Assembly: GCF_048773025.1 (NCBI RefSeq)
Contig: NC_133572.1
Location: 24,082,501-24,146,500 of the forward strand
Length of the DNA: 64,000 bases
Source of the DNA: Camelus bactrianus
Taxonomy: Eukaryota; Chordata; Mammalia; Artiodactyla; Camelidae
Reading direction: 5' to 3'
A model generated the notes under the pieces. That model was given only the letters and a program-made list of their open reading frames with translations. It was not told the origin of the DNA and did not search any database. Positions within the stretch are counted from its first letter, which is position 1. Each line of letters starts with the position of its first letter. Below, piece after piece: positions 1 through 11,678 of the stretch. The position numbers and the translations under genes are program-made.

Positions 1-1978
1 GGAGTTTGCAACTGAAAAGAAACTTTGTGTTCCCAACAAGCTAGTTGAAGGACGGATTTCACACACAGTTATCTCTCAGAACTCAGCAAGTGGAGAGACG
101 TTCGTTCATCTAGCACCAAGGGAACGGGTTGCTGGAGACATTTTTTCTCTGCTTTCTCAGTCTGTTTCTTAGTGCCTGTTTGAAGTTAATGCAGTTTTCA
201 CTGTCAAACAGTGTTGGAGCTAGTACCTACCCATATATATGTATGGAATGGAGTTTGCAACTGAAAAGAAACTTTGTGTTCCCAACAAGCTAGTTGAAGG
301 ACGGATTTCACACACAGTTATCTCTCAGAACTCAGCAAGTGGAGAGACGTTCGTTCATCTAGCACCAAGGGAACGGGTTGCAGGAGACACTTTTTCTCTG
401 CTTTCTCAGTCTTTTTCCTAGTGCCGGTTTGAAGTTCCTGCAGTTTTCACTGTAAAACCGAGTTGGAGCTAGTATCTCCCCTTATATATGTATGGAATGG
501 AGTTTGCAACTGAAAAGAAACTTTGTGTTCCCAACAAGCTAGGTGAAGGACGGCTTTCACACACACTTATCTCTCAGAAATGAGCAAGTGTAGAGATGTT
601 CGTTCATCTAGCACCAAGGGAACGGGTTGCAGGAGACACTTCTTCTCTGCTTTCTCAGTCTGTTTCCTAGTGCCGGTTTGAAGTTCCTGCAGTTTTCACT
701 GTAAAACCGAGTTGGAGCTAGTACCTCCCCATATATATGTATGGAATGGAGTTTGCAACTGAAAAGAAACTTTGTGTTCCCAACAAGCTAGGTGAAGGAC
801 GGCTTTCACACACACTTATCTCTCAGAACTGAGCAAGTGGAGAGACGTTCGTTCATCTAGCACCAAGGGAACGGGATGCAGGAGACACTTTTTCTCTGCT
901 TTATCAGTCTGTTTCCTAGTGCCGGTTTGAAGTTCCTGCAGTTTTCACTGTAAAACCGAGTTGGGGCTAGTACCTCCCATATATATGTATGGAATGGAGC
1001 CTGCAACTGAAAAGAAACTTTGTGTTCCCAACAAGCTAGGTGAAGGACGGCTTTCACACACACTTATCTCTCAGAACTGAGCAAGTGGAGAGACGTTCGT
1101 TCATCTAGCACCAAGGGAACGGGTTGCAGGAGACACTTTTTCTCTGCTTTCTCAGTCTGTTTCCTAGTGCCGGTTTGAAGTTCCTGCAGTTTTCACTGTA
1201 AAACCGAGTTGGAGCTAGTACCTTCCCATATATATGTATGGAATGGTGTTTGCAACTGAAAAGAAACTTTGTGTTCCCAACAAGCTAGGTGAAGGACGGC
1301 TTTCACACACACTTATCTCTCAGAACTGAACAAGTCGAGAGACGTTCGTTCATCTAGCACCAAGGGAACGGTTTGCAGGAGACATTTTTTCTCTGCTTTC
1401 TCAGTCTGTTTCCTAGTTCCGGTTTGAAATTCCTGCAGTTTTCACTGTAAAACCGAGTTGGGGCTAGTACCTCCCCATATATATGTATGGAATGGAGTTT
1501 GCAACTGAAAAGAAACTTTGTGTTCCCAACAAGCTAGGTGAAGGACGGCTTTCACACACACTTATCTCTCAGAACTGAGCAAGTGGAGAGACGTTCGTTC
1601 ATCTAGCACCAAGGGAACGGGTTGCAGGAGACACTTTTATCTGCTTTATCAGTCTGTTTCCTAGTGCCGGTTTGAATTTCCTGCAGTTTTCACTTTAAAA
1701 CCGAGTTGGGGCTAGTACCTCCCATATATATGTATGGAATGGAGCCTGCAACTGAAAAGAAACTTTGTGTTCCCAACAAGCTAGGTGAAGAATGGCTTTC
1801 ACACACACTTATCTCTCAGAACTGAGCAAGTGGAGAGACGTTCGTTCATCTAGCACCAAGGGAACGGGTTGCAGGAGACACTTTTTCTCTGCTTTCTCAG
1901 TCTGTTTCTTAGTGCCTGTTTGAAGTTAATGCAGTTTTCACTGTCAAACAGTGTTGGAGCTAGTACCTACCCATATAT
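1..1978 (+). repeat. Alpha HOR copy 1 (8 monomers, 5' edge cut by window)
   Basis: First of four copies of an 8-monomer unit of 1,989 bp; the window start removes about 11 bases. Ordered diagnostic monomers: (1) GTTGAAGG with GCTGGAGACATT; (2) GTTGAAGG with GCAGGAGACACT; (3) a CCCCTTATATATG junction with AAATGAGCAAG and GAGATGTTC; (4) GGGATGCAGG and TTATCAGTC; (5) GCCTGCAACTG; (6) GGTGTTTGCAAC, GAACAAGTCG and TAGTTCCGG; (7) CTTTTATCTGC and CACTTTAAAACC; (8) GCCTGCAACTG with GAATGGCTTTC. The last variant is shared with alpha copy 3 but not with copies 2 and 4. Confidence 0.92.
199..213. repeat. Perfect short inverted repeat CACTGTCAAACAGTG (first of about 19)
   Basis: CACTGT and ACAGTG are reverse complements around a CAA loop. 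Other copies include 1,939-1,953, 2,188-2,202 and 5,670-5,684. The variant always lies in the TTCTTAGTGCC / GTTAATGCAG (or GTTAATACAG) form of the monomer end, before a GTTGAAGG monomer in most cases. I found it only up to about 32.56 kb. The common monomer has CACTGTAAAACCGAG there, which does not pair; the right half has CACTGTCAAACCGTG, with one mismatch in the stem. Confidence 0.8.
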
Positions 1979-3967
1979 ATGTATGGAATGGAGTTTGCAA
2001 CTGAAAAGAAACTTTGTGTTCCCAACAAGCTAGTTGAAGGACGGATTTCACACACAGTTATCTCTCAGAACTCAGCAAGTGGAGAGACGTTCGTTCATCT
2101 AGCACCAAGGGAACGGGTTGCAGGAGACACTTTTTCTCTGCTTTCTCAGTCTGTTTCTTAGTGCCTGTTTGAAGTTAATGCAGTTTTCACTGTCAAACAG
2201 TGTTGGAGCTAGTACCTACCCATATATATGTATGGAATGGAGTTTGCAACTGAAAAGAAACTTTGTGTTCCCAACAAGCTAGTTGAAGGACGGATTTCAC
2301 ACACAGTTATCTCTCAGAACTCAGCAAGTGGAGAGACGTTCGTTCATCTAGCACCAAGGAAACGGGTTGCAGGAGACACTTTTTCTCTGCTTTCTCAGTC
2401 TGTTTCCTAGTGCCGGTTTGAAGTTCCTGCAGTTTTCACTGTAAAACCGAGTTGGAGCTAGTATCTCCCCTTATATATGTATGGAATGGAGTTTGCAACT
2501 GAAAAGAAACTTTGTGTTCCCAACAAGCTAGGTGAAGGACGGCTTTCACACACACTTATCTCTCAGAAATGAGCAAGTGGAGAGATGTTCGTTCATCTAG
2601 CACCAAGGGAACGGGTTGCAGGAGACACTTCTTCTCTGCTTTCTCAGTCTGTTTCCTAGTGCCGGTTTGAAGTTCCTGCAGTTTTCACTGTAAAACCGAG
2701 TTGGAGCTAGTACCTCCCCATATATATGTATGGAATGGAGTTTGCAACTGAAAAGAAACTTTGTGTTCCCAACAAGCTAGGTGAAGGACGGCTTTCACAC
2801 ACACTTATCTCTCAGAACTGAGCAAGTGGAGAGACGTTCGTTCATCTAGCACCAAGGGAACGGGATGCAGGAGACACTTTTTCTCTGCTTTATCAGTCTG
2901 TTTCCTAGTGCCGGTTTGAAGTTCCTGCAGTTTTCACTGTAAAACCGAGTTGGGGCTAGTACCTCCCATATATATGTATGGAATGGAGCCTGCAACTGAA
3001 AAGAAACTTTGTGTTCCCAACAAGCTAGGTGAAGGACGGCTTTCACACACACTTATCTCTCAGAACTGAGCAAGTGGAGAGACGTTCGTTCATCTAGCAC
3101 CAAGGGAACGGGTTGCAGGAGACACTTTTTCTCTGCTTTCTCAGTCTGTTTCCTAGTGCCGGTTTGAAGTTCCTGCAGTTTTCACTGTAAAACCGAGTTG
3201 GAGCTAGTACCTTCCCATATATATGTATGGAATGGTGTTTGCAACTGAAAAGAAACTTTGTGTTCCCAACAAGCTAGGTGAAGGACGGCTTTCACACACA
3301 CTTATCTCTCAGAACTGAACAAGTCGAGAGACGTTCGTTCATCTAGCACCAAGGGAACGGTTTGCAGGAGACATTTTTTCTCTGCTTTCTCAGTCTGTTT
3401 CCTAGTTCCGGTTTGAAATTCCTGCAGTTTTCACTGTAAAACCGAGTTGGGGCTAGTACCTCCCCATATATATGTATGGAATGGAGTTTGCAACTGAAAA
3501 GAAACTTTGTGTTCCCAACAAGCTAGGTGAAGGACGGCTTTCACACACACTTATCTCTCAGAACTGAGCAAGTGGAGAGACGTTCGTTCATCTAGCACCA
3601 AGGGAACGGGTTGCAGGAGACACTTTTATCTGCTTTATCAGTCTGTTTCCTAGTGCCGGTTTGAATTTCCTGCAGTTTTCACTTTAAAACCGAGTTGGGG
3701 CTAGTACCTCCCATATATATGTATGGAATGGAGCCTGCAACTGAAAAGAAACTTTGTGTTCCCAACAAGCTAGGTGAAGGACGGCTTTCACACACACTTA
3801 TCTCTCAGAACTGAGCAAGTGGAGAGACGTTCGTTCATCTAGCACCAAGGGAACGGGTTGCAGGAGACACTTTTTCTCTGCTTTCTCAGTCTGTTTCCTA
3901 GTGCCGGTTTGAAGTTCCTGCAGTTTTCACTGTAAAACCGAGATGGAGCTAGTACCTTCCCATATAT
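1979..3967 (+). repeat. Alpha HOR copy 2
   Basis: Repeats the eight-monomer order of copy 1 at a 1,989-bp offset (for example the TTATATATG junction at about 480 and 2,469, and CTTTTATCTGC at about 1,635 and 3,625). Monomer 1 carries GCAGGAGACACT instead of GCTGGAGACATT. Monomer 8 carries GGACGGCTTTC instead of GAATGGCTTTC, a state shared with alpha copy 4. The copy is followed by monomers that do not belong to alpha. Confidence 0.92.
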
Positions 3968-5709
3968 ATGTATGGAATGGAGTTTGCAACTGAAAAGAAA
4001 CTTTGTGTTCCCAACAAGCTAGGTGAAGGACGGCTTTCACACACACTTATCTCTCAGAACTGAACAAGTCGAGAGACGTTCGTTCATCTAGCACCAAGGG
4101 AACGGGTTGCAGGAGACACTTTTTCTCTGCTTTCTCAGTCTGTTTCCTAGTGCCGGTTTGAAGATAATGCAGTTTTCACTGTAAAACCGAGTTGGGGCTA
4201 GTACCTCCCCATATATATGTATGGAATGGAGTTTCCAACTGAAAAGAAACTTTGTGTTCCCAACAAGCTAGGTGAAGGACGGCTTTCACACACACTTATC
4301 ACTCAGAACTGAGCAAGTGGAGAGACGTTCGTTCATCTAGCACCAATGGAACGGGTTGCAGGAGACACTTTTTCTCTGCTTTCTCAGTCTGTTTCCTAGT
4401 GCCGGTTTGAAGTTCCTGCAGTTTTCACTGTAAAACAGAGTTGGGGCTAGTACCTCCCCATATATATGTGTGGAATGGAGTTTGCAACTGAAAAGAAACT
4501 TTGTGTTCCCAACAAGCTAGGTGAAGGAAGGCTTTCACACACACTTATCTCTCAGAACTCAGCAAGTGGAGAGACGTTCGTTCATCCAGCACCAAGGGAA
4601 CGGGTTGCAATAGACACTTTTTCTCTGCTTTCTCAGTCTGTTTCCTAGTGCCGGTTTGAAGTTCCTGCAGTTTTCACTGTAAAACCGAGTTGGAGCTATT
4701 ACCACCACATATATATGTATGGTGTGGAGTTTGCAACTAAAAAGAAACTTTGTGTTCCCAACAAGCTAGGTGAAGGACGGCTTTCACAAACACTTATCTC
4801 TCAGAACCTAGCAAGAGGAGAGACGTTCGTTCATCTAGCATCAAGGGAACGGGTTGCAGGAGACACTTTTTCTCTGTTTCTCAGTCTGTTTCCTAGTGCT
4901 GGTTTGAAGTTCCTGCAGTTTTCACTGTAAAACCGAGTTGGAGCTAGTACCTCCCCATATATATGTATGGAATGGAGTTTGCAACTGAAAAGAAACTTTG
5001 TGTTCCCAACAAGCTAAGTGAAGGACGGCTTTCACACACACTTATCTCTCAGAACTGAGCAAGTCGAGAGACGTTCGTTCATCTAGCACCAATGGAACGG
5101 GTTGCAGGAGACACTTTTTCTCTGCTTTCTCAGTCTGTTTCCTAGTGCCGGTTTGAAGTTCCTGCAGTTTTCACTGTAAAACAGAGTTGGGGCTAGTACC
5201 TCCCCATATATATGTATGGAATGGAGTTTGCAACTGAAAAGAAACTTTGTGTTCCCAACAAGCTAGGTGAAGGAAGGCTTTCACACACACTTATCTCTCA
5301 GAACTGAGTAAGTGGAGAGACGTTCGTTCATCTAGCACCAAGGGAACGGGTTGCAATAGACACTTTTTCTCTGCTTTCTCAGTCTGTTTCCTAGTGCCGG
5401 TTTGAAGTTCCTGCAGTTTTCACTGTAAAACCGAGTTGGGGCTAGTACCTCCCCATATGTATGTATGGAATGGAGTTTGCAACTGAAAAGAAACTTTGTG
5501 TTCCCAACAAGCTAGGTGAAGAATGGCTTTCACACACACTTATCTCTCAGAACTGAGCAAGTGGAGAGACGTTCGTTCATCTAGCACCAAGGGAACGGGT
5601 TGCAGGAGACACTTTTTCTCTGCTTTCTCAGTCTGTTTCTTAGTGCCTGTTTGAAGTTAATGCAGTTTTCACTGTCAAACAGTGTTGGAGCTAGTACCTA
5701 CCCATATAT
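3968..5709 (+). repeat. Seven-monomer insert between alpha copies 2 and 3
   Basis: A 1,742-bp stretch of seven monomers unlike alpha but matching the beta/gamma types seen after 11.9 kb. It includes monomers with GAGTTTCCAACTG and CACTCAG, one with GGAAGGCTTTC and GCAATAGACAC, and the GGTGTGGAGTTTGCAACTAAAAAG type at 4,715. Its last four monomers (4,715-5,709) are one copy of a 995-bp module that recurs near 24,870, 29,348 and 30,343. Its first monomer also follows alpha copy 4, extending the 5,720-bp duplication to about 9,835. Confidence 0.85.
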
Positions 5710-7698
5710 ATGTATGGAATGGAGTTTGCAACTGAAAAGAAACTTTGTGTTCCCAACAAGCTAGTTGAAGGACGGATTTCACACACAGTTATCTCTCAGA
5801 ACTCAGCAAGTGGAGAGACGTTCGTTCATCTAGCACCAAGGGAACGGGTTGCTGGAGACATTTTTTCTCTGCTTTCTCAGTCTGTTTCTTAGTGCCTGTT
5901 TGAAGTTAATGCAGTTTTCACTGTCAAACAGTGTTGGAGCTAGTACCTACCCATATATATGTATGGAATGGAGTTTGCAACTGAAAAGAAACTTTGTGTT
6001 CCCAACAAGCTAGTTGAAGGACGGATTTCACACACAGTTATCTCTCAGAACTCAGCAAGTGGAGAGACGTTCGTTCATCTAGCACCAAGGGAACGGGTTG
6101 CAGGAGACACTTTTTCTCTGCTTTCTCAGTCTGTTTCCTAGTGCCGGTTTGAAGTTCCTGCAGTTTTCACTGTAAAACCGAGTTGGAGCTAGTATCTCCC
6201 CTTATATATGTATGGAATGGAGTTTGCAACTGAAAAGAAACTTTGTGTTCCCAACAAGCTAGGTGAAGGACGGCTTTCACACACACTTATCTCTCAGAAA
6301 TGAGCAAGTGGAGAGATGTTCGTTCATCTAGCACCAAGGGAACGGGTTGCAGGAGACACTTCTTCTCTGCTTTCTCAGTCTGTTTCCTAGTGCCGGTTTG
6401 AAGTTCCTGCAGTTTTCACTGTAAAACCGAGTTGGAGCTAGTACCTCCCCATATATATGTATGGAATGGAGTTTGCAACTGAAAAGAAACTTTGTGTTCC
6501 CAACAAGCTAGGTGAAGGACGGCTTTCACACACACTTATCTCTCAGAACTGAGCAAGTGGAGAGACGTTCGTTCATCTAGCACCAAGGGAACGGGATGCA
6601 GGAGACACTTTTTCTCTGCTTTATCAGTCTGTTTCCTAGTGCCGGTTTGAAGTTCCTGCAGTTTTCACTGTAAAACCGAGTTGGGGCTAGTACCTCCCAT
6701 ATATATGTATGGAATGGAGCCTGCAACTGTAAAGAAACTTTGTGTTCCCAACAAGCTAGGTGAAGGACGGCTTTCACACACACTTATCTCTCAGAACTGA
6801 GCAAGTGGAGAGACGTTCGTTCATCTAGCACCAAGGGAACGGGTTGCAGGAGACACTTTTTCTCTGCTTTCTCAGTCTGTTTCCTAGTGCCGGTTTGAAG
6901 TTCCTGCAGTTTTCACTGTAAAACCGAGTTGGAGCTAGTACCTTCCCATATATATGTATGGAATGGTGTTTGCAACTGAAAAGAAACTTTGTGTTCCCAA
7001 CAAGCTAGGTGAAGGACGGCTTTCACACACACTTATCTCTCAGAACTGAACAAGTCGAGAGACGTTCGTTCATCTAGCACCAAGGGAACGGTTTGCAGGA
7101 GACATTTTTTCTCTGCTTTCTCAGTCTGTTTCCTAGTTCCGGTTTGAAATTCCTGCAGTTTTCACTGTAAAACCGAGTTGGGGCTAGTACCTCCCCATAT
7201 ATATGTATGGAATGGAGTTTGCAACTGAAAAGAAACTTTGTGTTCCCAACAAGCTAGGTGAAGGACGGCTTTCACACACACTTATCTCTCAGAACTGAGC
7301 AAGTGGAGAGACGTTCGTTCATCTAGCACCAAGGGAACGGGTTGCAGGAGACACTTTTATCTGCTTTATCAGTCTGTTTCCTAGTGCCGGTTTGAATTTC
7401 CTGCAGTTTTCACTTTAAAACCGAGTTGGGGCTAGTACCTCCCATATATATGTATGGAATGGAGCCTGCAACTGAAAAGAAACTTTGTGTTCCCAACAAG
7501 CTAGGTGAAGAATGGCTTTCACACACACTTATCTCTCAGAACTGAGCAAGTGGAGAGACGTTCGTTCATCTAGCACCAAGGGAACGGGTTGCAGGAGACA
7601 CTTTTTCTCTGCTTTCTCAGTCTGTTTCTTAGTGCCTGTTTGAAGTTAATGCAGTTTTCACTGTCAAACAGTGTTGGAGCTAGTACCTACCCATATAT
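5710..7698 (+). repeat. Alpha HOR copy 3
   Basis: Same ordered eight monomers as copies 1 and 2. It lies 5,720 bp downstream of copy 1 and shares that copy's monomer-8 GAATGGCTTTC variant and its GCTGGAGACATT first monomer. A small private change is CAACTGTAAAG in monomer 5 (about 6,726). The pairing of copy 3 with copy 1 supports a block duplication of the alpha1-alpha2-insert segment. Confidence 0.92.
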
Positions 7699-9687
7699 AT
7701 GTATGGAATGGAGTTTGCAACTGAAAAGAAACTTTGTGTTCCCAACAAGCTAGTTGAAGGACGGATTTCACACACAGTTATCTCTCAGAACTCAGCAAGT
7801 GGAGAGACGTTCGTTCATCTAGCACCAAGGGAACGGGTTGCTGGAGACATTTTTTCTCTGCTTTCTCAGTCTGTTTCTTAGTGCCTGTTTGAAGTTAATG
7901 CAGTTTTCACTGTCAAACAGTGTTGGAGCTAGTACCTACCCATATATATGTATGGAATGGAGTTTGCAACTGAAAAGAAACTTTGTGTTCCCAACAAGCT
8001 AGTTGAAGGACGGATTTCACACACAGTTATCTCTCAGAACTCAGCAAGTGGAGAGACGTTCGTTCATCTAGCACCAAGGGAACGGGTTGCAGGAGACACT
8101 TTTTCTCTGCTTTCTCAGTCTGTTTCCTAGTGCCGGTTTGAAGTTCCTGCAGTTTTCACTGTAAAACCGAGTTGGAGCTAGTATCTCCCCTTATATATGT
8201 ATGGAATGGAGTTTGCAACTGAAAAGAAACTTTGTGTTCCCAACAAGCTAGGTGAAGGACGGCTTTCACACACACTTATCTCTCAGAAATGAGCAAGTGG
8301 AGAGATGTTCGTTCATCTAGCACCAAGGGAACGGGTTGCAGGAGACACTTCTTCTCTGCTTTCTCAGTCTGTTTCCTAGTGCCGGTTTGAAGTTCCTGCA
8401 GTTTTCACTGTAAAACCGAGTTGGAGCTAGTACCTCCCCATATATATGTATGGAATGGAGTTTGCAACTGAAAAGAAACTTTGTGTTCCCAACAAGCTAG
8501 GTGAAGGACGGCTTTCACACACACTTATCTCTCAGAACTGAGCAAGTGGAGAGACGTTCGTTCATCTAGCACCAAGGGAACGGGATGCAGGAGACACTTT
8601 TTCTCTGCTTTATCAGTCTGTTTCCTAGTGCCGGTTTGAAGTTCCTGCAGTTTTCACTGTAAAACCGAGTTGGGGCTTGTACCTCCCATATATATGTATG
8701 GAATGGAGCCTGCAACTGAAAAGAAACTTTGTGTTCCCAACAAGCTAGGTGAAGGACGGCTTTCACACACACTTATCTCTCAGAACTGAGCAAGTGGAGA
8801 GACGTTCGTTCATCTAGCACCAAGGGAACGGGTTGCAGGAGACACTTTTTCTCTGCTTTCTCAGTCTGTTTCCTAGTGCCGGTTTGAAGTTCCTGCAGTT
8901 TTCACTGTAAAACCGAGTTGGAGCTAGTACCTTCCCATATATATGTATGGAATGGTGTTTGCAACTGAAAAGAAACTTTGTGTTCCCAACAAGCTAGGTG
9001 AAGGACGGCTTTCACACACACTTATCTCTCAGAACTGAACAAGTCGAGAGACGTTCGTTCATCTAGCACCAAGGGAACGGTTTGCAGGAGACATTTTTTC
9101 TCTGCTTTCTCAGTCTGTTTCCTAGTTCCGGTTTGAAATTCCTGCAGTTTTCACCGTAAAACCGAGTTGGGGCTTGTACCTCCCCATATATATGTATGGA
9201 ATGGAGTTTGCAACTGAAAAGAAACTTTGTGTTCCCAACAAGCTAGGTGAAGGACGGCTTTCACACACACTTATCTCTCAGAACTGAGCAAGTGGAGAGA
9301 CGTTCGTTCATCTAGCACCAAGGGAACGGGTTGCAGGAGACACTTTTATCTGCTTTATCAGTCTGTTTCCTAGTGCCGGTTTGAATTTCCTGCAGTTTTC
9401 ACTTTAAAACCGAGTTGGGGCTAGTACCTCCCATATATATGTATGGAATGGAGCCTGCAACTGAAAAGAAACTTTGTGTTCCCAACAAGCTAGGTGAAGG
9501 ACGGCTTTCACACACACTTATCTCTCAGAACTGAGCAAGTGGAGAGACGTTCGTTCATCTAGCACCAAGGGAACGGGTTGCAGGAGACACTTTTTCTCTG
9601 CTTTCTCAGTCTGTTTCCTAGTGCCGGTTTGAAGTTCCTGCAGTTTTCACTGTAAAACCGAGATGGAGCTAGTACCTTCCCATATAT
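7699..9687 (+). repeat. Alpha HOR copy 4
   Basis: Fourth alpha copy, 5,720 bp downstream of copy 2 and sharing its GGACGGCTTTC monomer 8. The following AGATGGAGC variant at 9,661 matches 3,941. Private changes include GGGGCTTGTACC near 8,674 and 9,171 and CACCGTAAAACC near 9,153. The match to the sequence after copy 2 stops near 9,835, where GACATTTTTT replaces GACACTTTTT. Confidence 0.92.
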
Positions 9688-11421
9688 ATGTATGGAATGG
9701 AGTTTGCAACTGAAAAGAAACTTTGTGTTCCCAACAAGCTAGGTGAAGGACGGCTTTCACACACACTTATCTCTCAGAACTGAACAAGTCGAGAGACGTT
9801 CGTTCATCTAGCACCAAGGGAACGGGTTGCAGGAGACATTTTTTCTCTGCTTTCTCAGTCTGTTTCCTAGTTCCGGTTTTAAATTCCTGCAGTTTTCACT
9901 GTAAAACCGAGTTGGGGCTAGTACCTCCCCATATATATGTATGGAATGGAGTTTGCAACTGAAAAGAAACTTTGTGTTCCCAACAAGCTAGGTGAAGGAC
10001 GGCTTTCACACACACTTATCTCTCAGAACTGAGCAAGTGGAGAGACGTTCGTTCATCTAGCACCAAGGGAACGGGTTGCAGGAGACACTTTTCTCTGCTT
10101 TCTCAGTCTGTTTCCTAGTGCCGGTTTGAAGTTCCTGCAGTTTTCACTGTAAAACCGAGTTGGGGCTAGTACCTCCCCATTTATATGTATGGAATGGAGT
10201 TTGCAACTGAAAAGAAACTTTGTGTTCCCAACAAGCTAGGTGAAGGACGGCTTTCACACACACTTATCTCTCAGAACTGAGCAAGTGGAGAGACGTTCGT
10301 TCATCTAGCACCAAGGGAACGGGTTGCAGGAGACACTTTTTCTCTGCTTTCTCAGTCTGTTTCCTAGTGCCGGTTTGAAGTTCCTGCAGTTTTCACTGTA
10401 AAACCGAGTTGGGGCTAGTACCTCCCCGTATATATGTATGGAATGGAGTTTGCAACTGAAAAGAAACTTTGTGTTCCCAACAAGCTAGGTGAAGGACGGC
10501 TTTCACACACACTTATCTCTCAGAACTGAGCAAGTGGAGAGACGTTCCTTCATCTATCACCAAGGGAACGGGTTGCAGGAGACACTTTTTCTCTGCTTTC
10601 TCAGTCTGTTTCCTAGTGCCGGTTTGAAGTTCCTGCAGTTTTCACTGTAAAACCGAGTTGGAGCTAGTACCTCCCCATATATATGTATGGAATGGAGCCT
10701 GCAAATGAAAAGAAACTTTGTGTTCCCAACAAGCTAGGTGAAGGACGGCTTTCACACACACTTATCTCTCAGAACTGAGCAAGTGGAGAGACGTTCGTTC
10801 ATCTAGCACCAAGGGAACGGGTTGCAGGAGACACTTTTTCTCTGCTTTCTCAGTATGTTTCCTAGTGCCGATTTGAAGTTCCTGCAGTTTTCACTGTAAA
10901 ACCGAGTTGGAGCTAGTACCTCCCCATATATATGTATGGAATGGAGTTTGCAACTGAAAAGAAACTTTGTGTTCCCAACAAGCTAGGTGAAGGACGGCTT
11001 TCACACACACTTATCTCTGAGAACTGAGAAAGTCGAGAGTCGTTCGTTCATCTAGCACCAAGGGAACGGGTTGCAGGAGACACTTTTTCTCTCCTTTCTC
11101 AGTCTGTTTCCTAGTGCCGGTTTGAAGTTCCTGCAGTTTTCACTGTAAAACCGAGTTGGGGCTAGTACCTCCCCATATATATGTATTGAATGGAGTTTGC
11201 AACTGAAAAGAAACTTTGTGTTCCCAACAAGCTAGGTGAAGGACGGCTTTCACACACACTTATCTCTCAGAACTGAGCAAGTCGAGAGACGTTCGTTCAT
11301 CTAGCACCAAGGGAACGGGTTGCAGGAGACACTTTTTCTCTGCTTTCTCAGTCTGTTTCCTAGTGCCGGTTTGAAGTTCCTGCAGTTTTCACTGTAAAAC
11401 CGAGTTGGGGCTAGTACCTCC

Positions 11422-11437
11422 CCATATATATGTATGG
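11422..11437. repeat. AT-rich imperfect palindrome at the monomer junction
   Basis: CCATATATATGTATGG contains the perfect 10-bp palindrome CATATATATG, and its outer arms CCATA and TATGG also pair. It recurs at nearly every monomer junction with few variants: TTATATATG, CATTTATATG, CATATGTATG, CACATATATG and the tandemly shortened ATATATTATG. It is the most AT-rich point of the monomer. It could melt easily or serve as a TATA-like element; neither role is shown. Confidence 0.75.
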
Positions 11438-11678
11438 AATGGAGTTTGCAACTGAAAAGAAACTTTGTGTTCCCAACAAGCTAGGTGAAGGACGGCTTTC
11501 ACACACACTTATCTCTCAGAACTGAGCAAGTGGAGAGACGTTCGTTCATCTAGCACCAAGGGAACGGGTTGCAGGAGACACTTTTTCTCTGCTTTCTCAG
11601 TCTGTTTCCTAGTGCCGGTTTGAAGTTCCTGCAGTTTTCACTGTAAAACCGAGTTGGGGCTAGTACCTCCCCATATAT
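11430..11678 (+). repeat. Representative consensus-like 249-bp monomer
   Basis: This copy is close to what I read as the majority sequence and serves as a reference phase beginning at ATGTATGG. Landmarks in order: AGTTTGCAACT dyad, AAAGAAACTTT dyad, CTAGGTGAAGG, an ACACACA run, CTCAGAACTGAG dyad, GACGTTCG, CACCAAGGGAACGGG, a pyrimidine-rich tract ending in CAG, CCTAGTGCCGG, a CTGCAG PstI site, CACTGTAAAACCGAG, GGGGCTAGTACC and the junction CCATATATATG. Base composition looks balanced, slightly AT-rich. There are about six CpGs (GACGGC, ACGTTCG twice, AACGGG, GCCGG, CCGAG). The length is 83 codons exactly, so reading frames stay in phase between neighbouring full-length monomers. Confidence 0.9.
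11515..11526. repeat. Conserved dyad CTCAGAACTGAG in most monomers
   Basis: CTCAG and CTGAG are reverse complements around AA. The motif is present in most monomers. In the GTTGAAGG / GGATTTC and GGAAGGC subfamilies it often reads CTCAGAACTCAG: one base change removes the dyad and at the same time opens a forward reading frame. In another set CTCTGAGAACTGAG or AACTGAGAAAG is seen. Confidence 0.8.

Noticed and set aside
239-421. Recurring forward open frames of 60-71 codons starting MYGMEFATEK or MYGVEFATKK, at about 46 places
   Set aside because: They are the same satellite monomer in the same phase. They exist only where a subfamily has CTCAGC or CCTAGC in place of CTGAGC. There is no ribosome-binding or exon context, and the variants look like those of the rest of the repeat.
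857-1063. Recurring reverse-strand open frames of 61-81 codons (MCVKAVLHLACWEHK and relatives), at about 13 places
   Set aside because: Also one monomer phase read on the other strand. They open where small indels join two frames of neighbouring monomers, and they change frame between subfamilies, which a real gene would not do.
11422-11437. CArG box or TATA box at CCATATATATG
   Set aside because: CArG needs CC(A/T)6GG, and the GG is not at the right distance. A TATA-like function is possible, but nothing else in the monomer supports a promoter.
11541-11568. CENP-B box candidate (TTCG followed by CGGG)
   Set aside because: The canonical 17-bp box needs TTCG-N4-A-N2-CGGG. Here TTCG (11,541) and CGGG (11,565) are 20 bases apart instead of 7, and the base at the A position is T. 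The reverse strand does not match either.
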